Source: a bacterium (lineage in GTDB: Bacteria > Joyebacterota > Joyebacteria > Joyebacterales > Joyebacteraceae). From it: a stretch of 36,364 nucleotides of DNA. The position numbers and the translations under genes are program-made. Position 1 is the first letter of the stretch. Each line of letters begins with the position of its first letter. Shown in pieces: positions 16,733 through 25,604 of this stretch. Below the pieces are notes generated by a model. The model had not been told where the DNA came from. It saw only the letters and a program-made list of their open reading frames with translations, and did no database searches. The stretch spans positions 1-36,364 of the forward strand of contig JALGZG010000331.1 of assembly GCA_025782345.1 (NCBI GenBank), in the 5' to 3' direction.

Positions 16733-16846
16733 TCGCCAGAAGTAGCGGCGCTTCGGCGCCTCTCGGTGCGCGAGCCCCGGGCTCTTCGCTGTGTCGCTTC
16801 CTGGCCTTCATGGCGTTACTCTCCCCTGCTGGTTTCTTCAGCTGCC

Positions 16847-16869
16847 CCGGGGGGCGGTCCACCCCCCGG
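16847..16869. other. Perfect 8-bp GC hairpin with 7-nt loop between wzx-like and yfhO-like genes
   Basis: CCGGGGGG-cggtcca-CCCCCCGG, 36 nt upstream of an ATG (16811) with a good Shine-Dalgarno sequence. Confidence 0.6.
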
Positions 16870-16919
16870 CGCTCGATCTCAGCGGAAGTGCGCGGCGTGC
16901 CGTCTCTGGCCGAGCCGAG

Positions 16920-18219
16920 CTACACCTCGAGCGTCTCCTCAGTCGGCGCCGCGAGCAGCGAGCGGTTTCGTGCGAGGATCACGTATCCCCCCGCGAGCCT
17001 CAAGCCCCACGCCACCGCCGTGGCGATCGCCGCCCCCATCAGTCCCATCGCCTTGATCATTATGATGTCCAGAACGATGTTCACCACCACGGCGCCCAGG
17101 TTGAACCACAGGAACTGCTTGAGCGCCGGTCGGGGCAGGCGTCCACCTATCACGCTGGAGGGAACAGAGTAGAACAGCTTGGCGATGCCAGACAAGGCGA
17201 AAGGCAGTATGAGGTAGGTTCCCTCGTCGTAGCGGCCGGCGTAGAGGAAGCTCACGACGTCGTCCCCAAGCAGGAGGTATCCCACGGTAAGGACGCCGGC
17301 CAGGCCCGCAATGAGGAGGTTGTACTTCCGAAGCTCGAGCTTCTTGAGCACGTTGACCCGCGGCATGAGGACGTAGGTGATCGAGTAGAACAGGAAGTCG
17401 AAGCCCCTCATGACCGCGAAGATCGACGCGTAGACCGCCAGGTGTGCGTAAGGGAGCATCTTCGCGATGACGAGCTTGTCGACGGACACCATGATCGCGA
17501 AGGAGAGATTCAGACCAAGAAGGAACACGCCCTCGCGCAGTACGGACCGGGGCACGCGCTTCCCGCCCGTGCCGCACGTTCGGGTTCCCCGGACGGCGAT
17601 CAGGAGCCCGGACAGCGCGAACGTGACACCGAGCGTAACGAGGACGGTCGTGTAGGTCAGCGCTTCGGAGAGGCGTAGCACGATCAGCACGATCGCGGCC
17701 GCCATCGCGGGGAAGCGCACTGCCGTCATCGCGAGTTCGTAGCGGTGCTCCGCTCGCATGACCGAGCTCACAGTCACCGCGGTGTTCTGAGAGACCACCA
17801 GGGCCACAAGCACCAGAGCGAGGCCCCAACCGAGCCCGTAGAACCCGGCGCCGGCCAGGCCTGCCACGACCCCGAGAGGTAGCACGAGAGCGAGAAGGCG
17901 GCGCACGTGCGCGACGTTATCGTAGGTGCCGCGCTCGGTTCTCGAGAGGAAGCGGACAGCAGACGCGCCCTGACCGGCCATGGAGAGCGTGGACAGGATG
18001 GGAAGTGCGCCCAGAAGGAGCGATATCACTCCCACCTGTGTCTTGGGAAGCGAGCGCGCGAGCAGAGCCTGAGTGACAAGCTGGAGCGCGGCGCCGAGAA
18101 GAACGACGGCGAGAACTCGTCCGACACGCGTGGGCGTGGAAGACGCGTGTCTGGCAAGCAGCGTCTGGAGTTTCTTGATGCCCCCCACCGGCCCTCCGCG
18201 CAAGAACGGGCGTGCGACC
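16920..18219 (-). CDS. Wzx/RfbX-type polysaccharide flippase (MOP superfamily); start approximate
   Basis: VGGIKKLQTLLARHASSTPTRVGRVLAVVLLGAALQLVTQALLARSLPKTQVGVISLLLGALPILSTLSMAGQGASAVRFL...; about 12-14 TM segments; ORF start within a GTG-rich region at 18189-18219. Confidence 0.82.
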
Positions 18220-18232
18220 AAAGTCGAGCGGA

Positions 18233-20014
18233 CTACTCGATGTAGCCCAGCGACTTGAGCTGTTCTCTGATCGAGTCGTCCATCGTCGACCCGACCTCTC
18301 CCCTCTCCTTCCCGACGGCGGGCTCGTATGAAGGGACGAACGACAGCGGATGGACGGCGATGTGCTCTTGCCTGATGATCTCCGTCAGTACCCTGCCGTC
18401 CATGTCTTCTCCTACGGGCAGCCCCATGACCGCGAGCGCCGTGGGCGTAATGTCGAATATCGTGGCCCCCTCGATCCATCCTGCGGCTCGGAACGCGGGG
18501 CCGGACGCAATGATGACTCCGGCAACGTCATGCGCACCGGTCAGCTGGGGTCTGCCCGGATCCAGGTCGCGTCGCGGCTTGAAGCCGTGATCGGAGACCA
18601 CGATGACGTTGATGTCGTTGCCCAGGGCCTCGAGAAGCCGGCCGAGCAGCGCGTCAGTATAGACGTAGTAGCTGTCGATCACCTCCCCGTAGGCCGAGAT
18701 GTCCTCTTTGGGAACGCCGCCGAACGGCTCGGGGTCCGCGTACTTCCAGAAGAAGTGCTGGACGAAATCGACGCCGCGCAGGTATACGGCCGACAGGGCA
18801 GGCCTGTAGCCGGGCGTAAGAGCGGTCGACATGCGTGAGTAGATGGCGTCGCGGAGGTACCCCCAGCGAAGGGGTTCGTCGACAATCCTATTGAGCTGGA
18901 AGCGCAGATCGTCCCTGGGATACCGCTTGTACCCCGCGTCGAATGTGAACGCACCGAAGGACTCCAGGCGGTCGTTCGTCGGGCGCCCCCCGAGCGACTG
19001 GAGCATCTGCACCGGGCCGCGCAGGAGCGAATGGAGCCGGTCGGACAGCACGAACCCGTTGACTTCATCCACCGGCCACGTGACGTACCATCCCACGACA
19101 CCGACCGGGAGGCCGAAGCCGGAGACGATGTCCCAGACGGGCGCCGCGGATCTCATCGTGGCGTTCACCGGCACGCCGGCCTCGTTGACGAAATCGCGGA
19201 TTCCGTGCTTGTCAGCCGTCTTGCCGGTCGCGATCGTCGTCCAGATGCGGGGTGAGACAAGAGGCGGCTCGGACATGAGCGGTCCGTAGGCGCCCCGGTC
19301 CATGAGGCGCCGGAAGTTCGGGAGTCGGCCCGACTCCACCAGAGGTCCGAGCTTCTCCCAGTCGCAGCCGTCGACTCCGATGATGGCGACTCTGGGTGTC
19401 TCGGCGCCCGCGGGCGCCAGACCTAGGGCTCCCGTGACACCGGTCCTCACCTGGACACCCACGATGAGGATCACCAGGGCCAGCGCTGCGCACACCGCTC
19501 CCAGCACCGGGACTCCCCGGCCGGGGATGCGCATTCTGAGGAACGAGAGGACGACCGATAGCGCCCACGCCAGAAGCCAACCCGCGACAAGCCCGACGAC
19601 AAGCACGACAGCGAGCCCTATCGCATTGAGCTGGAGCGTCGTCAGCGTATCCGCTCGCACGAAGGTCTCAGAGCCCTTCAGCGGGAGGAACATCAGCACG
19701 AGCGTGACCCAGAAAGTTGCGGTGAAGAGCGTCGTCATGACCGCGCGTTCGGCCGCGCAGGCGGTCCTGCCCCGGTGTCCGGCGCGCGTCGTGAGGAGCA
19801 GGACAAGTCCGCTGAGAACCGTGTAGACGACGGCAAGCGCGAGCAGTATGGGCAGCACCTGCGAGGGCAGGAGCGTCAGGACGAAGGCGCTGGTCTTAAG
19901 CCCGGCAACGCCCAGCAGGGCCCCGACGGCGAGCGCGAAGCCGGCGCCCGAGAAGACGAGCGTCTTCCACAGGACGGGTCCATCGGCTCGTGTTCCGTCC
20001 CTGTCACCTGTCAT
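18233..20014 (-). CDS. Membrane-anchored alkaline-phosphatase-superfamily protein (type I phosphodiesterase/nucleotide pyrophosphatase-like)
   Basis: N-terminal TM segments, then VAIIGVDGCDWEKLGPLVESGRLPNFRRLMDRGAYGPL...SPRIWTTIATGKTADKHGI...VIVVSDHGFKPR...TGAHDVAGVIIASGP...LPVGEDMDGRVLTEII; ends EQLKSLGYIE. Confidence 0.88.
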   Translation of the reverse strand: MTGDRDGTRADGPVLWKTLVFSGAGFALAVGALLGVAGLKTSAFVLTLLPSQVLPILLALAVVYTVLSGLVLLLTTRAGHRGRTACAAERAVMTTLFTATFWVTLVLMFLPLKGSETFVRADTLTTLQLNAIGLAVVLVVGLVAGWLLAWALSVVLSFLRMRIPGRGVPVLGAVCAALALVILIVGVQVRTGVTGALGLAPAGAETPRVAIIGVDGCDWEKLGPLVESGRLPNFRRLMDRGAYGPLMSEPPLVSPRIWTTIATGKTADKHGIRDFVNEAGVPVNATMRSAAPVWDIVSGFGLPVGVVGWYVTWPVDEVNGFVLSDRLHSLLRGPVQMLQSLGGRPTNDRLESFGAFTFDAGYKRYPRDDLRFQLNRIVDEPLRWGYLRDAIYSRMSTALTPGYRPALSAVYLRGVDFVQHFFWKYADPEPFGGVPKEDISAYGEVIDSYYVYTDALLGRLLEALGNDINVIVVSDHGFKPRRDLDPGRPQLTGAHDVAGVIIASGPAFRAAGWIEGATIFDITPTALAVMGLPVGEDMDGRVLTEIIRQEHIAVHPLSFVPSYEPAVGKERGEVGSTMDDSIREQLKSLGYIE

Positions 20015-21117
20015 GGCTTCTCCAGCGCGTTCTCGAGTGCCTCAAACACCGTCTCCATCTCGATGGCCTCCATGCAGGACGGGCTGACGTCGCAGTCCCG
20101 TTTGTAGCAGGGAGCGCAGTCCAGCGGGCTCAGCACCTTCACCCCGGCCCCGAAGAGCTCTATCTCCTGCGGCGCGCTGGGCCCGAACAGCACCACCGTG
20201 GGCACGCCGAGCGCGATGCCGATGTGCATCGCCAGCGTGTCGCCGGTGACGAGCGCGTCCAGCATACCGACGACCGCCGCGAAGTCGAGGACCTCGTGCA
20301 GTCCGGCGTCGACCGCGGTGTCGGGTGCTGCCTCCAGGACCGCCTCCGCACGCTCCCTGTCGTCGGCGCCACCGAGAACGAGCGCCGTGCCACCGAGTCT
20401 CTCCCGCACCGCGCCCGCGAGCGACGCGTACCCCTCTGGTGTCCAGGCCTTGTTCGCAAACACGCGCCCCGCTCCGACATTGAGACCGATCACGGGATCA
20501 GGGAGAGACAGGCCGCCAAGGAAACGCTCCGCGTACTCGATCGAACCCGCAGGCAGCGTCAGAGCATAGGGGTCCCCGCGATACTCGAGCCCCGCCGTAC
20601 GGCAGAGGATCGCGGGGTAGGTCATCGTGTTCTCGTGGAACTTCATCTCGTCGGACAGCCCCAGCTCGTAATCGTAGCGCGCGCCCTCGTTCAGGGGCTC
20701 CACGGCGCCGGCCAACGAGAGGGCGAACCCCGATCTCTCCGAAGCGTTGAGCGTTGACGCGAGGGCGCAGGCGCGCTCCTCCTTGTCCAGACATAGGAGA
20801 AGGTCGATCGACTGCACCAACAACGTGAGCCACGCGTCGAACCCAAACGGCAGCGCACGGTCCACGTAGGGATTGAGCTCCACGAGGGGAAGCGCGGCCG
20901 GGTCGGTCAGCCACGTGATGTACGAATTGGGGTGCGCTCTCTTGAGCGGAGGTAGGATCGAGGTGGTTCGAAGCACGTCACCGGCCGCGGCCAGCTTGAT
21001 GATGACTATGTGCTCGCCCCGCTTGTCGTAGTGCTCGCACCCCTCACACTTCCCGCCCCACACACAGGGCCTGTCTCCAATGAACAGCCTGCAGTCCGTC
21101 TTCACGTGCATCGGCAT
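20011..21117 (-). CDS. Glycosyltransferase family 9 (heptosyltransferase-like) with N-terminal Cys motif
   Basis: CRLFIGDRPCVWGGKCEGCEHYDKRGEHIVIIKLAAAGDVLRTTSILPPLKRAHPNSYITWLTDPAALPLVE...VITGDTLAMHIGIALGVPTVVLFGPS (read VTGDTLAMHIGIAL) ...CAPCYKRDCDVSPSCMEAI. Confidence 0.93.
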   Translation of the reverse strand: MPMHVKTDCRLFIGDRPCVWGGKCEGCEHYDKRGEHIVIIKLAAAGDVLRTTSILPPLKRAHPNSYITWLTDPAALPLVELNPYVDRALPFGFDAWLTLLVQSIDLLLCLDKEERACALASTLNASERSGFALSLAGAVEPLNEGARYDYELGLSDEMKFHENTMTYPAILCRTAGLEYRGDPYALTLPAGSIEYAERFLGGLSLPDPVIGLNVGAGRVFANKAWTPEGYASLAGAVRERLGGTALVLGGADDRERAEAVLEAAPDTAVDAGLHEVLDFAAVVGMLDALVTGDTLAMHIGIALGVPTVVLFGPSAPQEIELFGAGVKVLSPLDCAPCYKRDCDVSPSCMEAIEMETVFEALENALEKP

Positions 21118-21137
21118 CTGTCTCCGTCAAAGGCCTG

Positions 21138-22559
21138 CTACTCTATGTAGCCAAGCGCCCTCAGCTTCTCTTTGATTCCCTCGTCCATCGGCGATTCCAT
21201 CGGCGCCTCGTCACCTCGAGGGCCCCCGGTCTCGTACGTCGGGACAGTGGTCACCGGGTTCTTCTCCAGAAAGGAAGCCTCGAACGCCTCGAGCCCCGGG
21301 ACACCGTCCATGTCCTCGGCCACTGGAAGCCCGAGGTACGCGAGCATCGTCGGCGTCACGTCCACAACCGACATGTCAGGAAGCCTGTTGTCCTTTCTGA
21401 CACCCGGGCCGGCCATGATGAAGATCCCGTCCACACCGTGGTCCCAGGGCACATCCTTGCCACCTTCCTCGGTCCGGATCCTCTCGCCTCTCTCCCAGCG
21501 TTCCTTGAGGTCGCGCTTCGTCTCGAAGCCGTGATCGGACACGATCATGACAGCGGTGTCTTCGCCCACCTCTTCCAGGTAACTCGCGATGACACCGTCG
21601 ACGTAGCGGTAGTAGTTGCGCACGACCCGCGCGTACAGCCGCTCGTCGGCTGGAGACACCGTGAAGCCCTCCTCACGTTGGTACCCCCAGTAGTAATGGG
21701 AGACCACGTCGGTGCCCTGCAGGTAGACCGCGAACACGTCCGGTGTGTGGCGCTTGAGCATCGCCAGCCCGGCATCCGCGAAAGTCTTGTCCTTGGCGAA
21801 TACCCAGCGGGCGTGGAACTGCCTGGCCGGGTCGGTGAAAGACGGATCCGAGAAGAGAAGCGCCAGTTCGCTCGCGGTCACGTCCTCCTCGGTGACGATG
21901 AACGGCTCGAACTCCGCGTACAGCTCCTCGGGGTAGGTCCTGCCCTCGAAGTCCTCCACTATCAGACGACCCGACTCGTCGCGGGCTGCGCCGAAGGGAA
22001 TCCCGTGCCGGCTCCAGTTGACGGGCCAGGCGCGCTGTGCGATCACGAAACCGTTGACCGGCTCCGCCGGCCAACTGGGCCACCACCCGACTATCCCGAC
22101 GGTGATGTCCGCCTCCGAGAGGATGTTCCAGAAGGCCTTGACCTTCCTCATGTTGCTCGTCACCGGGACCTCGCGGCCCGTTCCCGGGATCTCGGCCGTG
22201 AAGCGCGTGATGCCGTGCTTCTCCGGAACCACTCCCGTCGCTATCGAGGTCCACATCTGCGGTGACTGGATCGGCACACCGGACTTCAGGATCCCATACG
22301 AGCCCCTGTCGACCAGCGACTTCAGCGTCGGCAGCTCTCCCGCCTGCATCATTGGTGTGAGGATGTTCCACGTCGCGGCGTCCACTCCAAAAAGGAGCAG
22401 CAGCGGTGATCTGGCCGGAGCTTCTTCGCTCGAGCACCCGGCGAGCACGAGCACCAGTGACAAGAGGACAGTCGCCGTGAACACGAGCGTCATGCTCGGC
22501 GGGGACGCGCGACGTCCTCGGGCCCCCAGCGGTGTCTTCGTGCGATGCGCTTCACGCAT
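21138..22559 (-). CDS. Alkaline-phosphatase-superfamily phosphodiesterase, predicted lipoprotein or membrane-anchored
   Basis: LVLAGCSSEEAPARS lipobox-like; LLLFGVDAATWNILTPMMQAGELPTLKSLVDRGSYGIL...SPQMWTSIATGVVPEKHGI...AVMIVSDHGFETKRDL...DHGVDGIFIMAGPGV; ends EKLRALGYIE. Confidence 0.88.
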   Translation of the reverse strand: MREAHRTKTPLGARGRRASPPSMTLVFTATVLLSLVLVLAGCSSEEAPARSPLLLLFGVDAATWNILTPMMQAGELPTLKSLVDRGSYGILKSGVPIQSPQMWTSIATGVVPEKHGITRFTAEIPGTGREVPVTSNMRKVKAFWNILSEADITVGIVGWWPSWPAEPVNGFVIAQRAWPVNWSRHGIPFGAARDESGRLIVEDFEGRTYPEELYAEFEPFIVTEEDVTASELALLFSDPSFTDPARQFHARWVFAKDKTFADAGLAMLKRHTPDVFAVYLQGTDVVSHYYWGYQREEGFTVSPADERLYARVVRNYYRYVDGVIASYLEEVGEDTAVMIVSDHGFETKRDLKERWERGERIRTEEGGKDVPWDHGVDGIFIMAGPGVRKDNRLPDMSVVDVTPTMLAYLGLPVAEDMDGVPGLEAFEASFLEKNPVTTVPTYETGGPRGDEAPMESPMDEGIKEKLRALGYIE

Positions 22560-22563
22560 GCGA

Positions 22564-23460
22564 TCAGACTCTCCTTCGACCCGTCATCGAGTCCCACAGA
22601 CTCCTTACGATTGCGCCCACGTTGGCGCCCCTTCCTGTGACCAGCTCACCGGCCGCGAAACCGAGCGTTCGGACCGTAGTGAGCGGGACGATCCCGATCC
22701 AGTGATACGGCCGCGCGTGCAGGGAGAAGAACCTGAGCGTGCTGCGCAGCCGATGGTATATCTTGAACGGCGTCAGGCCTCCGCCCGAGCTCATCGAGAC
22801 CTTATGCCAGATCCTGGCGCCCGGAGCGAACAGCACATCGAAGCCTGCATCTCGGGCACGGACGCACCAGTCCGTGTCCTCATTGTACATGTAGTACCCT
22901 TCATCCATCACGCCGATCACTCTGACCGCTTCGGCGGACGCGAGCACCGCGCACGCGGTGACGTAGTCGACCTCCCGCACGGCGGCGTACTGTCCCACGT
23001 CCTCCTCACGAAGCCCGAGGTGACGGATGGCACCCGTCCAGAAGGAAACAGCACCGCCCGCCGACCATATGACGGAGGGACGGTCGGCGTAGTAGATCAA
23101 GGGGCCTATGAACGCGCTCTTGGGATGCGCGAGCGCCGCGTCAACGAGCGCGGTCACAGCATCGCCGTCCAGCTCGATGTCGTTGTTCAGGAGCAGAACG
23201 TAGTCCGCCCCTTCATTGAGCGCGAACTGGAGTCCGGCGTTCACGCCCGCCGCGAAACCGAGGTTCGAACTCTGCTCGGCCAGACGAACGGACGGGAATT
23301 CCTCACCCACGAACTGTGCGGAGCCGTCGCTCGATGCGTTGTCCACGACCAGCACCGACAGGTTCTGATACGATGAGGCGAGCAGTGTCCGCAGGCACGG
23401 CTCGAGAACCTCTCTGCCGTTCCAGTTGACCACCACCGCCCAGACCAGGGGATCCCGCAC
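22564..23460 (-). CDS. Glycosyltransferase family 2, rhamnosyltransferase (WbbL)-like
   Basis: GTG start at 23460; VWAVVVNWNGREVLEPCLRTLLASSYQNLSVLVVDNASSDGSAQFV...DYVLLLNNDIELDGDAVTALVDAA...EGYYMYNEDTDWCVRARDAGFDVLF. Confidence 0.92.
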   Translation of the reverse strand: MRDPLVWAVVVNWNGREVLEPCLRTLLASSYQNLSVLVVDNASSDGSAQFVGEEFPSVRLAEQSSNLGFAAGVNAGLQFALNEGADYVLLLNNDIELDGDAVTALVDAALAHPKSAFIGPLIYYADRPSVIWSAGGAVSFWTGAIRHLGLREEDVGQYAAVREVDYVTACAVLASAEAVRVIGVMDEGYYMYNEDTDWCVRARDAGFDVLFAPGARIWHKVSMSSGGGLTPFKIYHRLRSTLRFFSLHARPYHWIGIVPLTTVRTLGFAAGELVTGRGANVGAIVRSLWDSMTGRRRV

Positions 23461-23461
23461 T

Positions 23462-24670
23462 CTAAGACCTCGCCATCTCGAGGAAGTCCTGAATGGCACT
23501 GCGCATCAGGTCCCCCGCGTGATCGCGCTGAGCCTCCACGGCCACGTTCGCTCTCATCCGCGGAGCGTCTTCGCCGGTGAAGTAACGCACGACCGCCCCC
23601 GCGAGGTCCCGCTCGTTCTCAGGCTCTACAATATAGCCCGTTTCACCCTCCCGCACCACTTCAGGGAGTCCACCGACGTTCGTGCTTATGACGGGAAGCC
23701 CGAAGGCAAAGGCTATCTGTGTGATGCCGCTCTGCGTGGCCGAAACGTACGGGAGGACCACCACGTCTGCCGCTCCGAAGTAGTCACCGACGGATTCATC
23801 CGGGACGTGCTCCGCTACGACGCGGACGCGCTCTCCTATGCCCAGCTCGTCGATGATGCGGTCGTACCGGGCGCGCTCATCGTAGAACTCGCCGACCACC
23901 AGAAGGTCCACGTCCACGTGCTCGAGTATCATGGGCATCGCGCGCAGCAGGTAAGCGAGCCCCTTGTACTCACGGACATAGCCGAAGAAGAGGATAGTCG
24001 GTCGCGTCAGCCCGAGCGATTCCCTGACCGCGTCTCGGTCGACCCCGGACGGGCTGTAGCAGTCGTAGATAGGCAGGGCCGCCTGTCTCACGGGCGTCCT
24101 CGGGAAGAGCGACTGGACCCGGCTCCCAACCACCCCGGAGAGAACCATGAAGTAGTCCGCGGAACTCAGTGCGAACTTCGTGAGGAACCGGTCGACGAAT
24201 CGGTTCTCGTGCGAGACGACGTTCTCACACACGAACACTATCCGGGCGCCGAGCTTCCGCCTCAGCATCCGTGCCATGGCGCCGTAACAGACTCCGAAGA
24301 ACGGGTTCCACCAGACGAAGACGACCAGGTCTGGCCGCCTCTTCGGCTGCGATATCCACCCCACCGCCTTGCTCCACGAGAACGGGTTGATAGAGTCGAT
24401 GATCTGCCGCGACGGCGTGTTCTTCACGGGGTCGTGGCTCATGTTCATCTGTGTCTTGCCTGGGAACAGCAGCGAGGGGTACAGCCGCCTGAACGAGACG
24501 ACGTACGCGTCGTGGTCGAGCCGGAGGTTGTCATAGAGATGCGCGACGAAGAGCGCGTTGCCGCCCCTCAATGGGTAGGCAGGGCCGACTACCGCGATCC
24601 GCGCGCTCCCCTCGGCTCCGAGAGGCGCGTCCGAGGCTGAACTCTTGTCAGGAGTTGTCGCCAAGCCCAC
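23462..24670 (-). CDS. Glycosyltransferase family 4 (GT-B)
   Basis: RIAVVGPAYPLRGGNALFVAHLYDNLRLDHDAYVVSFRRLYPSLLFPGKTQ...ILFFGYVREYKGLAYLLRAMPMIL...VLPYVSATQSGITQIAFAFGLPVISTNVGGLPEVVREGETGYIVEPENE. Confidence 0.92.
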   Translation of the reverse strand: MGLATTPDKSSASDAPLGAEGSARIAVVGPAYPLRGGNALFVAHLYDNLRLDHDAYVVSFRRLYPSLLFPGKTQMNMSHDPVKNTPSRQIIDSINPFSWSKAVGWISQPKRRPDLVVFVWWNPFFGVCYGAMARMLRRKLGARIVFVCENVVSHENRFVDRFLTKFALSSADYFMVLSGVVGSRVQSLFPRTPVRQAALPIYDCYSPSGVDRDAVRESLGLTRPTILFFGYVREYKGLAYLLRAMPMILEHVDVDLLVVGEFYDERARYDRIIDELGIGERVRVVAEHVPDESVGDYFGAADVVVLPYVSATQSGITQIAFAFGLPVISTNVGGLPEVVREGETGYIVEPENERDLAGAVVRYFTGEDAPRMRANVAVEAQRDHAGDLMRSAIQDFLEMARS

Positions 24671-25601
24671 CGTCCTTCCGCCCGAGACGCTCCCTCACCG
24701 GATAGGAGATGTCGTTACCTCTGAGATTCGCCACCATCTCTCCAAGGAGTCCCAACGAGATGAACTGCACGCCAACGACCATCAGGAGGATGGCCAGCGT
24801 CAGAAGGGGCCTGCGGCCGATCGCCTGCCCCATTACCTTCAGGACCGTGAGGTAGAGCCCCGCCAGGAACCCACCCGAGAAGAGCAGCGCGCCCAGCATG
24901 CCGAAGAGATGGAGCGGTCTCGTGACGTAGCGCCGCAGGAACAGCACGGTCAGAAGGTCGAAGAACCCCCTGACGAAACGCTCGGCGCCGAACTTCGAGT
25001 GACCGTACTGGCGCGCGTGATGCTTGACCGCAACCTCCGTCACTGTGAATCCGGCCCACTGTGCCAGAACCGGTGTGTAGCGGTGAAGCTCCCCGTACAC
25101 CTTGATGGTTTTGACGACCTGCCCGCGGTACGCCTTGAGCCCACAGTTCATGTCGTGAATCCCGACACCTGACAGTTTGCTGGTCACCGCATTGTAGAGC
25201 TTCGACGGAAGTCGCTTCGAGAGCGGGTCCTTGCGCTCCTTCTTCCACCCCGAGACGACGTCGTACCCGCTCTCTATCACCTCGAGCATTCCGGGGAGCT
25301 CGGCGGGATCGTCTTGCAGGTCTGCGTCCATCGTGAACACGACGTCGCCCGCGGCTTCCTTGAACCCCACGCTGAGCGCGGCCGACTTGCCCAGGTTCCT
25401 CCCGAACACGAGCACGGTGACGTTCTTGTTCTGCTCGTGAAGCGCTCGCAGGACGTCCATCGACGAATCGGTACTTCCGTCATCGATGAAGATGACCTCC
25501 CACTCGCGCCCGAGAGGGCCGAGCGCGCCGTCGATGCGCTCGTAGAGTTCTCTCAGGCTGTCGGCCTCGTTCAGAGCCGGTATCACGACAGAGATATCCA
25601 T
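24648..25601 (-). CDS. GT2, DPM1/ArnC/GtrB-like polyprenyl-phosphate glycosyltransferase with two C-terminal TM helices
   Basis: MDISVVIPALNEADSLRELYERIDGALGPLGREWEVIFIDDGSTDSSMDVL...VVFTMDADLQDDPAELPGMLEVIESGYDVVSGWKKERKDPLSKRLPSKLYNAVTSKLSG... Confidence 0.95.
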   Translation of the reverse strand: MDISVVIPALNEADSLRELYERIDGALGPLGREWEVIFIDDGSTDSSMDVLRALHEQNKNVTVLVFGRNLGKSAALSVGFKEAAGDVVFTMDADLQDDPAELPGMLEVIESGYDVVSGWKKERKDPLSKRLPSKLYNAVTSKLSGVGIHDMNCGLKAYRGQVVKTIKVYGELHRYTPVLAQWAGFTVTEVAVKHHARQYGHSKFGAERFVRGFFDLLTVLFLRRYVTRPLHLFGMLGALLFSGGFLAGLYLTVLKVMGQAIGRRPLLTLAILLMVVGVQFISLGLLGEMVANLRGNDISYPVRERLGRKDGGLGDNS

Positions 25602-25604
25602 GTG

